A DNA stretch of 64,000 nt from assembly GCA_938046095.1 (NCBI GenBank), contig CALIXS010000005.1:1-64000 (forward strand), given 5' to 3'. The notes under the pieces were generated by a model that saw nothing but the letters and a program-made list of their open reading frames with translations, was not told the DNA's origin and did not search any database. Shown in pieces: positions 33,382-43,292 of this stretch; position 1 is the stretch's first letter, and each line of letters begins with the position of its first letter. This stretch comes from an uncultured Clostridia bacterium. GTDB taxonomy: Bacteria > Bacillota > Clostridia > Peptostreptococcales > Anaerovoracaceae. Both the position numbers and the translations under genes were made by a program.

Positions 33382-34326
33382 TTGAGCTTTTCTACAGAAG
33401 TAAAAAACGAGCTCGCGAGGACGGAGCCGCAGAAGAAGAGCAGTCAGCTCGCCGAGATCGCGGGATTTGTCCGCGTTGCGGGAAGCATAAGGCTGGAGGG
33501 AGGCGGAAGGTTCCGCATCGTCCTTACAACGGATAATCCCGCCATCGCACGCCATTACATGAGGCTCTTCAAAGAATATTTCAGGATCGAGCCGGAGCTC
33601 GAGATCGGCGAGGCGTCGGGACTCGTCAAAGGTCACAGCTACATGTTGACGATAGGCCCGAAGGCCGGATCGGAGCAGATACTTCGTGAAACGGGCATAC
33701 TTCTCGTGAGGGAGGGCAACAACTACATTTCGGACGGGATATACGAGGATGTGACGAAGACGAAGTCGGACCGCAAAGCATATCTGAGAGGCATTTTCCT
33801 GGGTGCGGGGTCGGTGACAGACCCGCAGAAAAGCTATCACCTTGAGATGATATGCGCGACCGACATTCTTGCGAGAGATCTGACAAAGCTCATAAACACG
33901 TTCGTTGACCTTACGGCAAAGATCGTTGAGCGCAGAGGCAGATACGTCGTATATATGAAAAACTCGGCATATATCAGAGATACGCTTGCTATCATGGGCG
34001 CCAACTCTCACGTCCTTGTCTTTGACGACGTTATGATAAAAAAACAGATGATGAACGATACGGTAAGAATAACAAACTGTGACTCAGCCAATACCGACAG
34101 GACGCTCGATGCCTCACAGCGCCAGATTGCCGCTATCTTAAGCCTTAAGGAGAAAGGTGAACTGGCCAGACTGCCGTACAGGCTCCGGGAAATTGCGGAG
34201 CTGCGCCTCGAAAACCCGGAGGCGAGTCTTCAGGATCTCGGTGATATTCTGGACCCGCCACTCAAAAAATCGGGTGTCAGCAATCGTATCAGAAAGCTTA
34301 TGGAAGCAGCGGAAACGAATAAATAA
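33382..34326 (+). CDS. whiA: Sporulation/division regulator WhiA
   Basis: The 314-residue protein matches WhiA: an N-terminal LAGLIDADG-like fold starting MSFSTEVKNELAR with AYLRGIFLGAGSV, and a C-terminal helix-turn-helix (AELRLENPEASLQDLGDIL, then GVSNRIRKL). In actinomycetes it activates sporulation genes; in Bacillus it affects cell division and chromosome segregation. The start is TTG at 33382 with GGAGGAG upstream. It is separated from rapZ by the kce unit. Confidence 0.95.
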   Translation: MSFSTEVKNELARTEPQKKSSQLAEIAGFVRVAGSIRLEGGGRFRIVLTTDNPAIARHYMRLFKEYFRIEPELEIGEASGLVKGHSYMLTIGPKAGSEQILRETGILLVREGNNYISDGIYEDVTKTKSDRKAYLRGIFLGAGSVTDPQKSYHLEMICATDILARDLTKLINTFVDLTAKIVERRGRYVVYMKNSAYIRDTLAIMGANSHVLVFDDVMIKKQMMNDTVRITNCDSANTDRTLDASQRQIAAILSLKEKGELARLPYRLREIAELRLENPEASLQDLGDILDPPLKKSGVSNRIRKLMEAAETNK

Positions 34327-34473
34327 TTATTCGCCGTACAGCAATAATTTACGGAAGGAAAGTTGAGCCTGCAAAGACGGATACATGTTTTTAAATGCAT
34401 ACATATATAGAAAAATGGCTGTAAACGTTGAAAAATGAGAAAATATGCGTGTATACAAAATACATTTTTTCAT

Positions 34474-34502
34474 TTGAAAAAGACATTTCTATGCGATATA
34501 AT
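34474..34502 (+). promoter_or_regulatory. Promoter of the V-type ATPase operon
   Basis: TTGAAA (34474-34479) and TATAAT (34497-34502) are 17 bases apart, within an AT-rich upstream region and 32 bases before the first gene. Confidence 0.88.
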
Positions 34503-34534
34503 ATTCATATCTCTGGAAGGAGGAAAAAGCAATT

Positions 34535-34846
34535 ATGCTGGATGACACTTTAAGAGCCATCAAGGAAACGGAGGCTGAGGCCGCAGGAATTGTCGCAAGC
34601 GCCGCTGAAGAGGGCGCGAGATTGATAGAAGAGGCCAAAGCCGAAGCAGCGGAGATTATGAAGAGGCAGACCGATGAGGCAAGCTCCAGGGCCGAAAGTG
34701 ATCTCAGAGCAGCCGGTGAACAGGGAGAGAGAGTCAAGGCGGAAGCGCTCGACAAGGTGAATGCCGAGGCGGAAGCGCTGCGCAGGACGGCGGCATCCAA
34801 AGAAAATGAAGCGATAAGAGCGGTGATCGACGCACTGGGGAGTTGA
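34535..34846 (+). CDS. ntpF: V-type ATPase subunit H/G (peripheral stalk)
   Basis: The 103-residue protein is almost entirely alpha-helical with heptad-like patterns rich in A, E and R, and starts MLDDTLRAIKETEAEA. It occupies the first position of the operon, where Enterococcus has ntpF and archaea have ahaH. With subunit E it forms the peripheral stalk linking the catalytic head to subunit I. GGAAGGAGG lies upstream. The assignment comes from position and composition, since the sequence itself is low in information. Confidence 0.82.
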   Translation: MLDDTLRAIKETEAEAAGIVASAAEEGARLIEEAKAEAAEIMKRQTDEASSRAESDLRAAGEQGERVKAEALDKVNAEAEALRRTAASKENEAIRAVIDALGS

Positions 34847-34961
34847 GGTTCCAAGGGGATAGTTTTGCCTATTTCCGGAACTGAGATGCTCAGCCCGGAC
34901 GTCGATTTTGTTTTTTCAATCTCATTTTCATTAATGTATCAAGTTAAAGGAGGAGTAGCTT

Positions 34962-36983
34962 ATGGCAGTATTGCAGATGCAAAGAATCAGTATCTGCGCT
35001 CTGAAGAAAGACCGAAAAGCCATTATGCAAAAACTACAGGCGCTTGGTGTCGTAGAGCCGAGCACTGTCGTCGACACGGAACATGACGACACTTTCACCA
35101 CTGTCGATACGAGGGAGAAACGCGCTCAGTTCGAGAAGTACGCGCATTTATACGATCAGGCTCTTGAGGTGTTGGATAGATATTCTCCGGAAAAAGCGGG
35201 ATTACTGGCATCGTTCGAGGGTAAAGAGTCCGTGGACGGCAAAATGCTGGAGAGCCTTGCGGCGCGTGGCAGTGAGCTGCTTCAGAAAGCCACCGGAATC
35301 ATTAACAGTGATAAAGCGATAGCCGAAAATAATGCCGCCGTCCAGAAACTCGAAGGGCAGGCAGAGGCTCTCAGTCCATGGATGAGACTCAATGTACCGC
35401 TGTCAACGACAGGTACGCGCAGGACAGCTTTGTTCATGGGGACTATGCCTCCGGAAACGACGCTTGACACTATATATTCGGCAGTAGCGAAGGGCGCTCC
35501 GGATGCGAACGGCATAGATGCCGGGATAGTGAGTTCCGATCAGGACGCGTGCTATATGAGCGTTATCTGCTTCAAGGAGGACGCCAGACACGTCGAAGAC
35601 GCTCTCAGAGCGGCCGGTTTCACAAGGCTTGCACCCGGAATTGCCAAAACGCCTGCGGAGCAGGCGGCGGATATTGATGCCGAGATCAAGGAGACAGCGG
35701 CGTCGACCGCCGAGCTGCGCGAGAAAATAGCGGCGTACGCATCGTCGAGGGGAGAGCTGAGGATAGCGGCAGATTATTGCAGAATGCGCGCAAAGGGCTA
35801 TGAGGTCGGCGGCGAGATGCCGCAGTCGGACAGGACATTCGTAATCAGCGGATATATCCCGAAAAAGAAGTCCGAGGCCGTAAAGAACGCTTTTATGAGC
35901 AGCTTCGACTGTGCGGTCGATGTAGATGAGCTGAAGGATAGCGAGGAATCTCCCGTGTTACTCAGCAACAACAAGTTTTCCGAGAGCATGGAGGGAGTTA
36001 CGGAATCGTACGGAATGCCGAGCAGGGGCGAGATAGATCCGACGAGTATAGTATCGGTGTGCTACGCCATACTGTTCGGGCTCATGCTGTCGGATGCGGG
36101 CTACGGTCTTCTGATGGCGGCAGCATGTTTCATTCTCGTCAGAAAGTATCCGAAAATGCCGTCAGGTACGAGGAAATCCCTCAAGATGTTCGGCATTTCG
36201 GGTATTGCGACGATATTCTGGGGCATAATGTTCTCCAGCTATTTCGGAGATGCGCCGGCCGTTGTAGCGAGAGTATTTTTCGGCGCCGAGTTCGAGATAC
36301 AGCCGTTGTGGTTTACACCGCTCAACGAACCGATGAAGATGCTGCTGTGGTGTCTCGCTTTCGGTATCGTTCACCTGTTCATAGGTCTCGGCATCAAAGG
36401 CTACGAGGAGCTTCGCGACAGAAAGTACGCCGATTTTGTCGGCGACGTGCTCGTGTGGTATATGCTTATCGCCGGGCTCATCATGATGTTCGTACCGTCC
36501 ACGATGTTCCAGTCTATGGCTCAGTCGAACATATCGTACCCCGCATGGTGGAGTATGACGGCAAAGGTGCTTGCGATAGCCGGAGCCGCCGGAGTAGTGG
36601 TTATGTCCGATCATACAAAGAAGAATTGGGGGGTCAGGGTAATATCGGGGCTGTATAACCTGTACGGCTCTACGAGCTGGCTGTCCGATGTGCTTTCGTA
36701 TTCGAGGCTTCTGGCACTCGGTCTTGCGACGGGTGTCATCGCGAGCGTTATCAACATGATGGCCGAGATGGTGGCGGCAAACGCTATAGGAAAAATAATA
36801 TTCGCAGTCATATTGATAGTCGGCCATATACTCAATATGGCGATAAATGTGCTCGGCGCGTATGTGCATACAAACCGTCTGCAGTTCGTCGAGTTCTTCG
36901 GGAAATTTTATGACGGTGGAGGCAGAAAATTCGAACCGCTGACCGCCGAAAGCAAATATATCGATCTTAAGGAGGAATTTTAA
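34962..36983 (+). CDS. ntpI: V-type ATPase subunit I (a-type)
   Basis: The 673-residue protein has a soluble N-terminal half (residues 1-350, partly coiled coil) that binds the peripheral stalks. The C-terminal half has about seven or eight membrane helices, including FGLMLSDAGYGLLMA and the SYSRLLALGLATGVIA segment with the essential arginine that services the rotor. It provides the ion half-channels. AAAGGAGGAG precedes the ATG; the rotor subunit K starts three bases after its stop. Confidence 0.95.
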   Translation: MAVLQMQRISICALKKDRKAIMQKLQALGVVEPSTVVDTEHDDTFTTVDTREKRAQFEKYAHLYDQALEVLDRYSPEKAGLLASFEGKESVDGKMLESLAARGSELLQKATGIINSDKAIAENNAAVQKLEGQAEALSPWMRLNVPLSTTGTRRTALFMGTMPPETTLDTIYSAVAKGAPDANGIDAGIVSSDQDACYMSVICFKEDARHVEDALRAAGFTRLAPGIAKTPAEQAADIDAEIKETAASTAELREKIAAYASSRGELRIAADYCRMRAKGYEVGGEMPQSDRTFVISGYIPKKKSEAVKNAFMSSFDCAVDVDELKDSEESPVLLSNNKFSESMEGVTESYGMPSRGEIDPTSIVSVCYAILFGLMLSDAGYGLLMAAACFILVRKYPKMPSGTRKSLKMFGISGIATIFWGIMFSSYFGDAPAVVARVFFGAEFEIQPLWFTPLNEPMKMLLWCLAFGIVHLFIGLGIKGYEELRDRKYADFVGDVLVWYMLIAGLIMMFVPSTMFQSMAQSNISYPAWWSMTAKVLAIAGAAGVVVMSDHTKKNWGVRVISGLYNLYGSTSWLSDVLSYSRLLALGLATGVIASVINMMAEMVAANAIGKIIFAVILIVGHILNMAINVLGAYVHTNRLQFVEFFGKFYDGGGRKFEPLTAESKYIDLKEEF

Positions 36984-36985
36984 TC

Positions 36986-37459
36986 ATGAGTACAGGATTT
37001 GCAATCGCCATCGCCGGTGCAGCAATCGCAACAATTCTTGCAGGCATGGGCTCCGCGTGGGGTGTAGGTAAGGCAGGACAGGCTGCGGCAGGAGTCATAG
37101 CCGAAGAACCGTCGCTGTTCATCAAGGTGCTGATCCTTCAGCTGCTGCCGGGTACACAGGGAATTTACGGGCTTCTTGTATCCTTTATTACTCTCAACAA
37201 GCTTCAGGTGTTCGGAAGCGCAATTACGGATATATCGACGCAGACGGGTCTCGCAATATTTGCGGGATGCATGCCTATTGCGATCGTAGGTCTCGTGTCC
37301 GCCTTTCATCAGGGGAAAACGGCAGTCGCTTCTATCGGAGTGGTTGCCAAAAAGCCTGAGCAGTTCGTAAAATCCATGCTTCTTCCTGCGATGGTAGAAA
37401 CATACGCAATCTTTGCACTTCTGATCTCCATCCTCGTCGTAAACAGTATCAGCCTGTAA
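36986..37459 (+). CDS. ntpK: V-type ATPase subunit K (rotor ring), sodium-type signature
   Basis: The 157-residue proteolipid has four membrane helices in two hairpins. The ion site residues known from the Enterococcus hirae sodium ring are present: T57 and Q58 in LLPGTQGIYG, Q109 in FHQGK and the carboxylate E138 in AMVETYAI. The first hairpin has no carboxylate of its own, as in E. hirae. This predicts sodium rather than proton transport, by homology only. Confidence 0.93.
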   Translation: MSTGFAIAIAGAAIATILAGMGSAWGVGKAGQAAAGVIAEEPSLFIKVLILQLLPGTQGIYGLLVSFITLNKLQVFGSAITDISTQTGLAIFAGCMPIAIVGLVSAFHQGKTAVASIGVVAKKPEQFVKSMLLPAMVETYAIFALLISILVVNSISL

Positions 37460-37484
37460 GGACTGTCAGAGAAGGAGAATATAA

Positions 37485-38078
37485 ATGACCGGAATTGATA
37501 CGATCAAAGAGCGCATACTTTCAGAGGCGAAGGCGGAAGCTGACGGGAAGCTGCGCGAGGCGAAAGCTCAGGCCGACGAAATAATCGGCGCGGCAAGAGC
37601 GGAAGCCGACAAAACAAAGGCCGGTATCGAGCAGTCAGCAACCACAAAGCTTACAAACCTTAAGGACAGAATAGACTCATCAGTTGATCTTCAAAAGAGA
37701 AACATGATCCTCGCCGTCAAGCAGGAGCTTATAGCGGAGGTGCTGGATAAGGCCAAAGCCGCGGTGGCTTCGTCCGAGGCGGGTGAGTACTTCGACCTGC
37801 TGCTGAAGCTTTGCGCGAAGGCCGTCCGGAAAGGAGACGGGCAGCTCAGGCTCTCCGCAGCGGATCTCGGACGTGTACCTCAGGGCTTCGAAGAAGCGGT
37901 AAAAGAGACGGCAGTCAGAGCCGGCGGTACGCTTACGCTCTCAAAGGAGCCGGCTGATATGACAAACGGATTTATAATTACATACGGAGGCGTCGAAGAA
38001 AACTGTACTTTCGATGCTATATTCGCGGAACGCGCGAATGAATTCAAAGACCTTGTACAGAATATACTGTTTGATTAA
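37485..38078 (+). CDS. ntpE: V-type ATPase subunit E (peripheral stalk)
   Basis: The 197-residue protein begins with a long charged helix (residues 1-100, with repeated EAKAEAD-like patterns) and ends in a small globular domain that caps the catalytic head. It pairs with the H/G subunit. GAAGGAG lies before the ATG, and the order K-E-C is that of known bacterial V-ATPase operons. Confidence 0.9.
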   Translation: MTGIDTIKERILSEAKAEADGKLREAKAQADEIIGAARAEADKTKAGIEQSATTKLTNLKDRIDSSVDLQKRNMILAVKQELIAEVLDKAKAAVASSEAGEYFDLLLKLCAKAVRKGDGQLRLSAADLGRVPQGFEEAVKETAVRAGGTLTLSKEPADMTNGFIITYGGVEENCTFDAIFAERANEFKDLVQNILFD

Positions 38079-38101
38079 ACAACATTCGAAGGGAGAAAAC
38101 T

Positions 38102-39067
38102 ATGGCTGAACAATTTGTTTACCAGGTTGCGAGGATACGTTCCCTCGAATTGCAGCTTTTTTCCGATCAGACGGTAGAACAGCTCATAGCGGTGCAGACT
38201 TATGACGACGCCATCCGATTTCTTCAGGAAAAGGGATGGGGAACAGGTCAGGAAAACGACGCCGACGCTATTTTGGACAGGGAAAACGAAAAAAAATGGG
38301 CTCTTGTCAAAGAGCTCAATATAGAAGGCAAGTATTTCGATGTCCTCTCTCTGCCTAAGCAGTATCACAACCTCAAGGCGGCCGTCAAGGAGAGCATCGT
38401 CGGAGAGGTCGATTTTCCCCTGTATTATGAGGACACCGAGCCGTCGGGAGCGAAGATAAAGGAGCTTGTCAGAGACAAGGAGTACGATAAGCTTCCGGAG
38501 GGCATGAGAAAAGCCGCCCGCGAGGCGGTGGAAAGCCTTTTGCATACCGGAGACGGGCAGCTGTGCGATATCATAATCGACAGGGCATGTCTCGAGGCTG
38601 TAGAAAAGGCCGGGAAGAAGGCGGGCAGCAGCGTCATACGTGACTACGCGGAATCGACGGTAGCTGTCGCCGACATCAAAACGGCGGTGCGCGCGCAGAA
38701 GACGGGCAAATCTGTGGACTTTATCAAAAGAGCGCTTGCGGAATGCGAGACATTGGATATACGGCGCCTTGCAAAGGCGGCATTCGCGGGAGCCGAGGAG
38801 CTCAGAAGCTATCTCTCCGAGACGGTTTATTCGGATGGAGCAAATGCACTTGCGCAATCGCCTTCGGCATTCGAGCGCTGGTGCGACAACCGTATCATAA
38901 GGACGATAAAGCCTCAGAAATACGAGTCGTTCACAATAGGACCGGTTGTCGCCTACGTAATAGCGCGGCTGAACGAGATCAAAACGGTACGTATAATACT
39001 CTCCGGAAAGCTGAACGGCCTGACGGACGAATCAATACGGGAAAGGGTAAGGGAGATGTATGTATAA
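38102..39067 (+). CDS. ntpC: V-type ATPase subunit C (rotor-to-ring connector, d-type)
   Basis: The 321-residue, all-helical protein fits subunit C/d, which sits on top of the K ring and couples it to the central stalk. Features include the N-terminal YQVARIRSLE, a middle repeat unit ending IKTAVRAQKTGKS, and the C-terminal GPVVAYVIARLNEIKTVRII, a conserved end segment. It overlaps the F gene by eight bases. Confidence 0.92.
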   Translation: MAEQFVYQVARIRSLELQLFSDQTVEQLIAVQTYDDAIRFLQEKGWGTGQENDADAILDRENEKKWALVKELNIEGKYFDVLSLPKQYHNLKAAVKESIVGEVDFPLYYEDTEPSGAKIKELVRDKEYDKLPEGMRKAAREAVESLLHTGDGQLCDIIIDRACLEAVEKAGKKAGSSVIRDYAESTVAVADIKTAVRAQKTGKSVDFIKRALAECETLDIRRLAKAAFAGAEELRSYLSETVYSDGANALAQSPSAFERWCDNRIIRTIKPQKYESFTIGPVVAYVIARLNEIKTVRIILSGKLNGLTDESIRERVREMYV

Positions 39068-39386
39068 GATAGCGGTTATGGGAGACTATGACAGCATATA
39101 CGGCTTCGCGACCCTCGGATTTGACACGATCCCCGTTACTGATCCGGATTCTGCGGAGAACAAGCTGCAGCAGCTTGCCGAGGGAGGATACGGGATAATA
39201 TATATAACCGAATCCCTTGCCGCGGAAATATGCAAGACGATAGAAAAATACAAAGAAAAAATGCTCCCGGCTATAATACAGATACCGGGAGTATCGGGAA
39301 ACACGGGTGCAGGCGTTAGTAACGTCAAAAAGTCAGTCGAGCAGGCCGTCGGCTCGGATATCCTGTTTTCACACAACGATAATTAG
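39060..39386 (+). CDS. ntpG: V-type ATPase subunit F (central stalk)
   Basis: The 108-residue protein starts YKIAVMGDYDSIYGFATLG and has an alternating alpha/beta fold, then LPAIIQIPG. It is the small central-stalk subunit (NtpG in Enterococcus naming). It overlaps the C subunit gene and precedes the catalytic A subunit. Confidence 0.92.
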   Translation: MYKIAVMGDYDSIYGFATLGFDTIPVTDPDSAENKLQQLAEGGYGIIYITESLAAEICKTIEKYKEKMLPAIIQIPGVSGNTGAGVSNVKKSVEQAVGSDILFSHNDN

Positions 39387-39406
39387 CGGGAGGTACATTT
39401 TTACAA

Positions 39407-41173
39407 ATGAGCAGTAAAGGTACTATAAAAAAGGTCGCGGGACCTCTTGTCATCGCAACGGGAATGCGTGACGCGAACATGTTCGACGTCGTGCATGTCG
39501 GCGAGCAGCAGCTTACAGGCGAGATAATAGAGATGCACGGAGATGAAGCGTCCATACAGGTATACGAGGAAACATCGGGGTTAGGACCCGGGATGCCTGT
39601 CATATCGACCGGCGTTCCGATGTCGGTAGAGCTTGGCCCCGGCCTTATCAGGAGTATCTACGACGGCGTCCAGAGGCCGCTTGTCGAGATAATGAAGGTA
39701 GCAGGCAACAATCTCAAGAGAGGTATACAGGTGGACGCTCTCGATCACGGCAAAAAGTGGGAATTTGTTCCTGCCGTCAAGGTCGGCGACGAGATCGAGG
39801 GCGGAGACATTATCGGTACCGTACAGGAGACGGATATCGTAAGCCACAAGATCATGGTTATGCCGGGCATTACCGGAACGGTAAAGGAAATAAAGCACGG
39901 CGAATTTACAGTAGTCGAAACAGTTGCAGTCATAGAGACCGAAAACGGCGACAGAGAAGTACGCCTCATGCAGAAGTGGCCCGTACGCCGCAGTCGTCCT
40001 TACAGCAAGAAGCTTCAGCCTGACAAGCCTCTTATCACCGGACAGAGAGTCGTAGACATGTTTTTCCCTATAGCAAAGGGAGGAACTGCCGCGGTACCAG
40101 GACCGTTCGGCTCCGGAAAGACGGTAATACAGCACCAGCTGGCAAAATGGGCGGAGGCGGACATAGTCGTTTATATAGGCTGCGGGGAACGCGGCAACGA
40201 GATGACGGAAGTGCTGAACGAGTTCCCGGAGCTGATCGATCCTAAGACGGGCAAGTCACTTATGGAAAGGACAGTCCTCATTGCCAATACGTCGGATATG
40301 CCCGTAGCAGCACGTGAGGCGTCCGTTTATACAGGCATTACGATAGCCGAATATTTCAGGGATATGGGCTATTCCGTAGCGCTTATGGCCGACTCCACAT
40401 CGCGCTGGGCCGAGGCTCTCCGTGAAATGTCGGGCAGACTTGAGGAAATGCCCGGCGAAGAAGGATATCCCGCATACCTCGGTTCAAGACTCGCACAGTT
40501 CTACGAAAGAGCGGGCTATGTGGTCACCCTCGGCAAGGAAAAGAGAGAGGGGGCACTTTCGGTAATAGGTGCTGTATCGCCGCAGGGCGGTGACATATCA
40601 GAGCCCGTATCGCAGGCGACGCTGCGTATAGTCAAGGTCTTTTGGGGACTCGATTCAAATCTGGCATACCAGAGGCATTTTCCGGCAATCAACTGGCTGA
40701 CGAGCTACTCATTGTATCTGGGAGATGTCGAAAAGTGGTTCAACGGAAATGTCGAGCCCGACTGGATGGCGGGGCGTCAGGAAATGATGTCGCTGCTTCA
40801 GGACGAATCAAAGCTCAACGAAATCGTACAGATGGTAGGTATGGATGCGCTTTCACCTGCCGACAGGCTCAAGATGGAGGCTGCAAGATCCATACGTGAG
40901 GACTTCCTCAACCAGAACAGCTTTGACGATATAGACACGTATTCCTCGCTTCACAAGCAGTATACAATGATGAAGCTTGTAATGGACTTTTACAGGAAAT
41001 CAAAGGAAGCGCTCGAGAGAGGAGCCTCCGTCACGGGACTTATCGGAATGCAGGCAAGGGAAGCAATAGGGCGTTTCAAGTACACGCCTGAGGATAAGGT
41101 CGACGACGAGACGAAGCGCATCGGCGAAGAGCTTGACCGCGAAATTGCGGATATACTGGCGAGGGAGGACTAA
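39407..41173 (+). CDS. ntpA: V-type ATPase catalytic subunit A
   Basis: The 588-residue protein has the P-loop GPFGSGKTV (residues 232-240), the catalytic region CGERGNEMTEVL, the non-homologous insertion between residues about 110 and 190 that marks V/A-type A subunits, and DSTSRWAEALREMSGR. It hydrolyses or makes ATP in the head complex with B. GGGAGG lies upstream. Confidence 0.97.
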   Translation: MSSKGTIKKVAGPLVIATGMRDANMFDVVHVGEQQLTGEIIEMHGDEASIQVYEETSGLGPGMPVISTGVPMSVELGPGLIRSIYDGVQRPLVEIMKVAGNNLKRGIQVDALDHGKKWEFVPAVKVGDEIEGGDIIGTVQETDIVSHKIMVMPGITGTVKEIKHGEFTVVETVAVIETENGDREVRLMQKWPVRRSRPYSKKLQPDKPLITGQRVVDMFFPIAKGGTAAVPGPFGSGKTVIQHQLAKWAEADIVVYIGCGERGNEMTEVLNEFPELIDPKTGKSLMERTVLIANTSDMPVAAREASVYTGITIAEYFRDMGYSVALMADSTSRWAEALREMSGRLEEMPGEEGYPAYLGSRLAQFYERAGYVVTLGKEKREGALSVIGAVSPQGGDISEPVSQATLRIVKVFWGLDSNLAYQRHFPAINWLTSYSLYLGDVEKWFNGNVEPDWMAGRQEMMSLLQDESKLNEIVQMVGMDALSPADRLKMEAARSIREDFLNQNSFDDIDTYSSLHKQYTMMKLVMDFYRKSKEALERGASVTGLIGMQAREAIGRFKYTPEDKVDDETKRIGEELDREIADILARED

Positions 41174-41176
41174 TAA

Positions 41177-42550
41177 ATGCCTAAAGAATACAGAACTATT
41201 CAGGAAATCGCCGGCCCTCTTATGATGGTTACCGGCGTCGAGAACGTCAACTACGACGAACTCGGCGAAATCGAGCTCTCGAACGGAGATACGCGTCGCT
41301 GTAAGGTTCTCGAGATAGATGGTGATACGGCAGTCGTACAGCTGTACGAAAGCTCAACGGGTCTCAACCTTTCAACCTCAAAGGTCAGGTTCCTCGGAAG
41401 GAGCCTCGAGCTCGGCGTGTCCGAGGATATGGTCGGACGCGTATTTGACGGAATGGGAAACCCGATAGACGGCGGTCCGGAAATTCTGCCTGACGAGAGA
41501 AGAGATATAAACGGTCTCCCGATGAATCCTGCGGCAAGGGTGTATCCGGCGGAATTTATACAGACCGGCATATCGGCCATAGACGGACTCAATACCCTCG
41601 TAAGGGGACAGAAACTGCCGATCTTTTCAGCGTCCGGACTTCCGCACGCGCAGCTTGCGGCTCAGATAGCGAAGCAGGCAAAGGTGCGCGGGACAGACGA
41701 AAAGTTTGCTGTAGTATTTGCAGCAATGGGTATAACTTTCGAGGAATCAAACTTCTTCATCGAATCGTTCAGAGAAACGGGTGCTATCGACAGAACCGTC
41801 ATGTTCATCAACCTCGCCAACGATCCCGCGGTAGAGCGCATCTCGACGCCTCGTATGGCGCTGACGGCAGCGGAATATCTGGCGTTCAAGTGTAACATGC
41901 ACGTCCTCGTAATACTTACGGATATAACGAACTACGCCGACGCGCTAAGAGAAGTTTCCTCCGCACGCAAGGAGGTTGCCGCAAGGCGGGGATATCCGGG
42001 CTATATGTATACCGACTTTGCTCAGATATATGAGAGAGCCGGGCGTCAGAACGGCAAGAGCGGCTCGATTACCATGATACCGATCCTGTCGATGCCTGAG
42101 GACGACAAAACGCACCCGATTCCTGACCTTACAGGTTACATAACCGAGGGGCAGATAATCCTTTCGCGTGATCTGTACCGCAAGGGAATACAGCCTCCGA
42201 TAGATGTACTTCCGTCGCTGTCAAGGCTTAAAGACAAAGGTATAGGCGAGGGCAAGACGAGGGGCGATCATGCAAATACGATGAACCAACTGTTTGCCGC
42301 TTATGCGAGGGGCAAGGATGCAAAGGAGCTGATGACGATTCTCGGCGAGGCTGCTTTGACTGAAATAGACCTGAAATATGCCGCCTTCTCCGATGCGTTC
42401 GAGGAGAAATACGTCAATCAGGGATACAGTACGGATCGTCCGATTGAAGAGACTCTTTCGATAGGCTGGGAGCTGCTCAGGATGCTGCCGCGCTCGGAGC
42501 TTAAGCGTATCAGCGACAAGTGGCTCGATGAGTATTATGACGCAAAATAA
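41177..42550 (+). CDS. ntpB: V-type ATPase regulatory subunit B
   Basis: The 457-residue protein resembles A but lacks a P-loop. It shows PIFSASGLPHAQLAAQIA at the P-loop position, the segment TDITNYADALREVS and LSRLKDKGIGEGKTR. With A it forms the alternating hexamer. Its start is three bases after the A stop; the binding site GAGGGAGG overlaps the end of A. Confidence 0.97.
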   Translation: MPKEYRTIQEIAGPLMMVTGVENVNYDELGEIELSNGDTRRCKVLEIDGDTAVVQLYESSTGLNLSTSKVRFLGRSLELGVSEDMVGRVFDGMGNPIDGGPEILPDERRDINGLPMNPAARVYPAEFIQTGISAIDGLNTLVRGQKLPIFSASGLPHAQLAAQIAKQAKVRGTDEKFAVVFAAMGITFEESNFFIESFRETGAIDRTVMFINLANDPAVERISTPRMALTAAEYLAFKCNMHVLVILTDITNYADALREVSSARKEVAARRGYPGYMYTDFAQIYERAGRQNGKSGSITMIPILSMPEDDKTHPIPDLTGYITEGQIILSRDLYRKGIQPPIDVLPSLSRLKDKGIGEGKTRGDHANTMNQLFAAYARGKDAKELMTILGEAALTEIDLKYAAFSDAFEEKYVNQGYSTDRPIEETLSIGWELLRMLPRSELKRISDKWLDEYYDAK

Positions 42551-42562
42551 GGAGGGATAGAT

Positions 42563-43231
42563 ATGGCATCAAGTCAGATCATTCCTACACGGATGGAACT
42601 CACGAGGATCAAAAATAAACTCGCCATCGCGCGCAAAGGGCATAAGCTTCTAAAGGACAAGCGCGACGAGCTGATGAGGCAGTTTATGATCATGGTTCGT
42701 GAGAATATGGATTTGAGATTAAAGGTTGAGCACGGTCTTAAAGCCGCCAATATCAATTTTGTTATAGCAAAGGCCGGTATGGACGAGCAGACGCTCAACG
42801 CGGCATTTATGTCTCCCAAGCAGGAGATAACGCTGGATGCCGCGAGCCGAAACGTCATGAGTGTCAATATCCCCGTATTCGAGATGAAGACGAAGAGTGC
42901 CGACGCATCCGATATATATTCTTACGGCTTTGCGTTTACATCGGGAGATCTCGATGCGGCGGTAGGTTCCCTCGCAGACGTCATGAATGATATGATAACT
43001 CTCGCCGAAAAGGAAAAAGCGTGTCAGCTTATGGCCGCAGAAATAGAACGCACGAGACGCCGCGTCAACGCGCTCGAACACGTCGTCATACCCGAGGCGG
43101 AGAATAACATTAAATACATATCTATGAAGCTTGAAGAGACCGCGCGCGATAATACGACGAGGCTCATCAAAGTAAAGGATATGGTTCTCGAGGATGCGCA
43201 CCACTATAAGCAGCGGAGAGAACGGGCATAG
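42563..43231 (+). CDS. ntpD: V-type ATPase subunit D (central shaft)
   Basis: The 222-residue protein is the coiled-coil rotor shaft: it starts IIPTRMELTRIKNKLAIA, the family signature, and ends with a long charged helix. It is the last gene of the nine-gene operon, followed by a strong terminator. Confidence 0.95.
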   Translation: MASSQIIPTRMELTRIKNKLAIARKGHKLLKDKRDELMRQFMIMVRENMDLRLKVEHGLKAANINFVIAKAGMDEQTLNAAFMSPKQEITLDAASRNVMSVNIPVFEMKTKSADASDIYSYGFAFTSGDLDAAVGSLADVMNDMITLAEKEKACQLMAAEIERTRRRVNALEHVVIPEAENNIKYISMKLEETARDNTTRLIKVKDMVLEDAHHYKQRRERA

Positions 43232-43247
43232 TTATATAAAACTCTAT

Positions 43248-43273
43248 GGGAGAGCCGGTTGCTCTCCCGTTTT
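43248..43273 (+). terminator. Terminator of the V-ATPase operon
   Basis: GGGAGAGC (43248-43255) pairs with GCTCTCCC (43261-43268), followed by GTTTT. It overlaps the -35 region of the next gene. Confidence 0.9.
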
Positions 43274-43286
43274 ATTGCTGTATAAT
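43259..43286 (+). promoter_or_regulatory. Promoter of rlmD, overlapping the terminator
   Basis: TTGCTC (43259-43264) and TATAAT (43281-43286) are 16 bases apart. The ATG at 43293 lies only seven bases after the -10 box, so transcription should begin at or next to the start codon. Confidence 0.72.
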
Positions 43287-43292
43287 CGGTTT

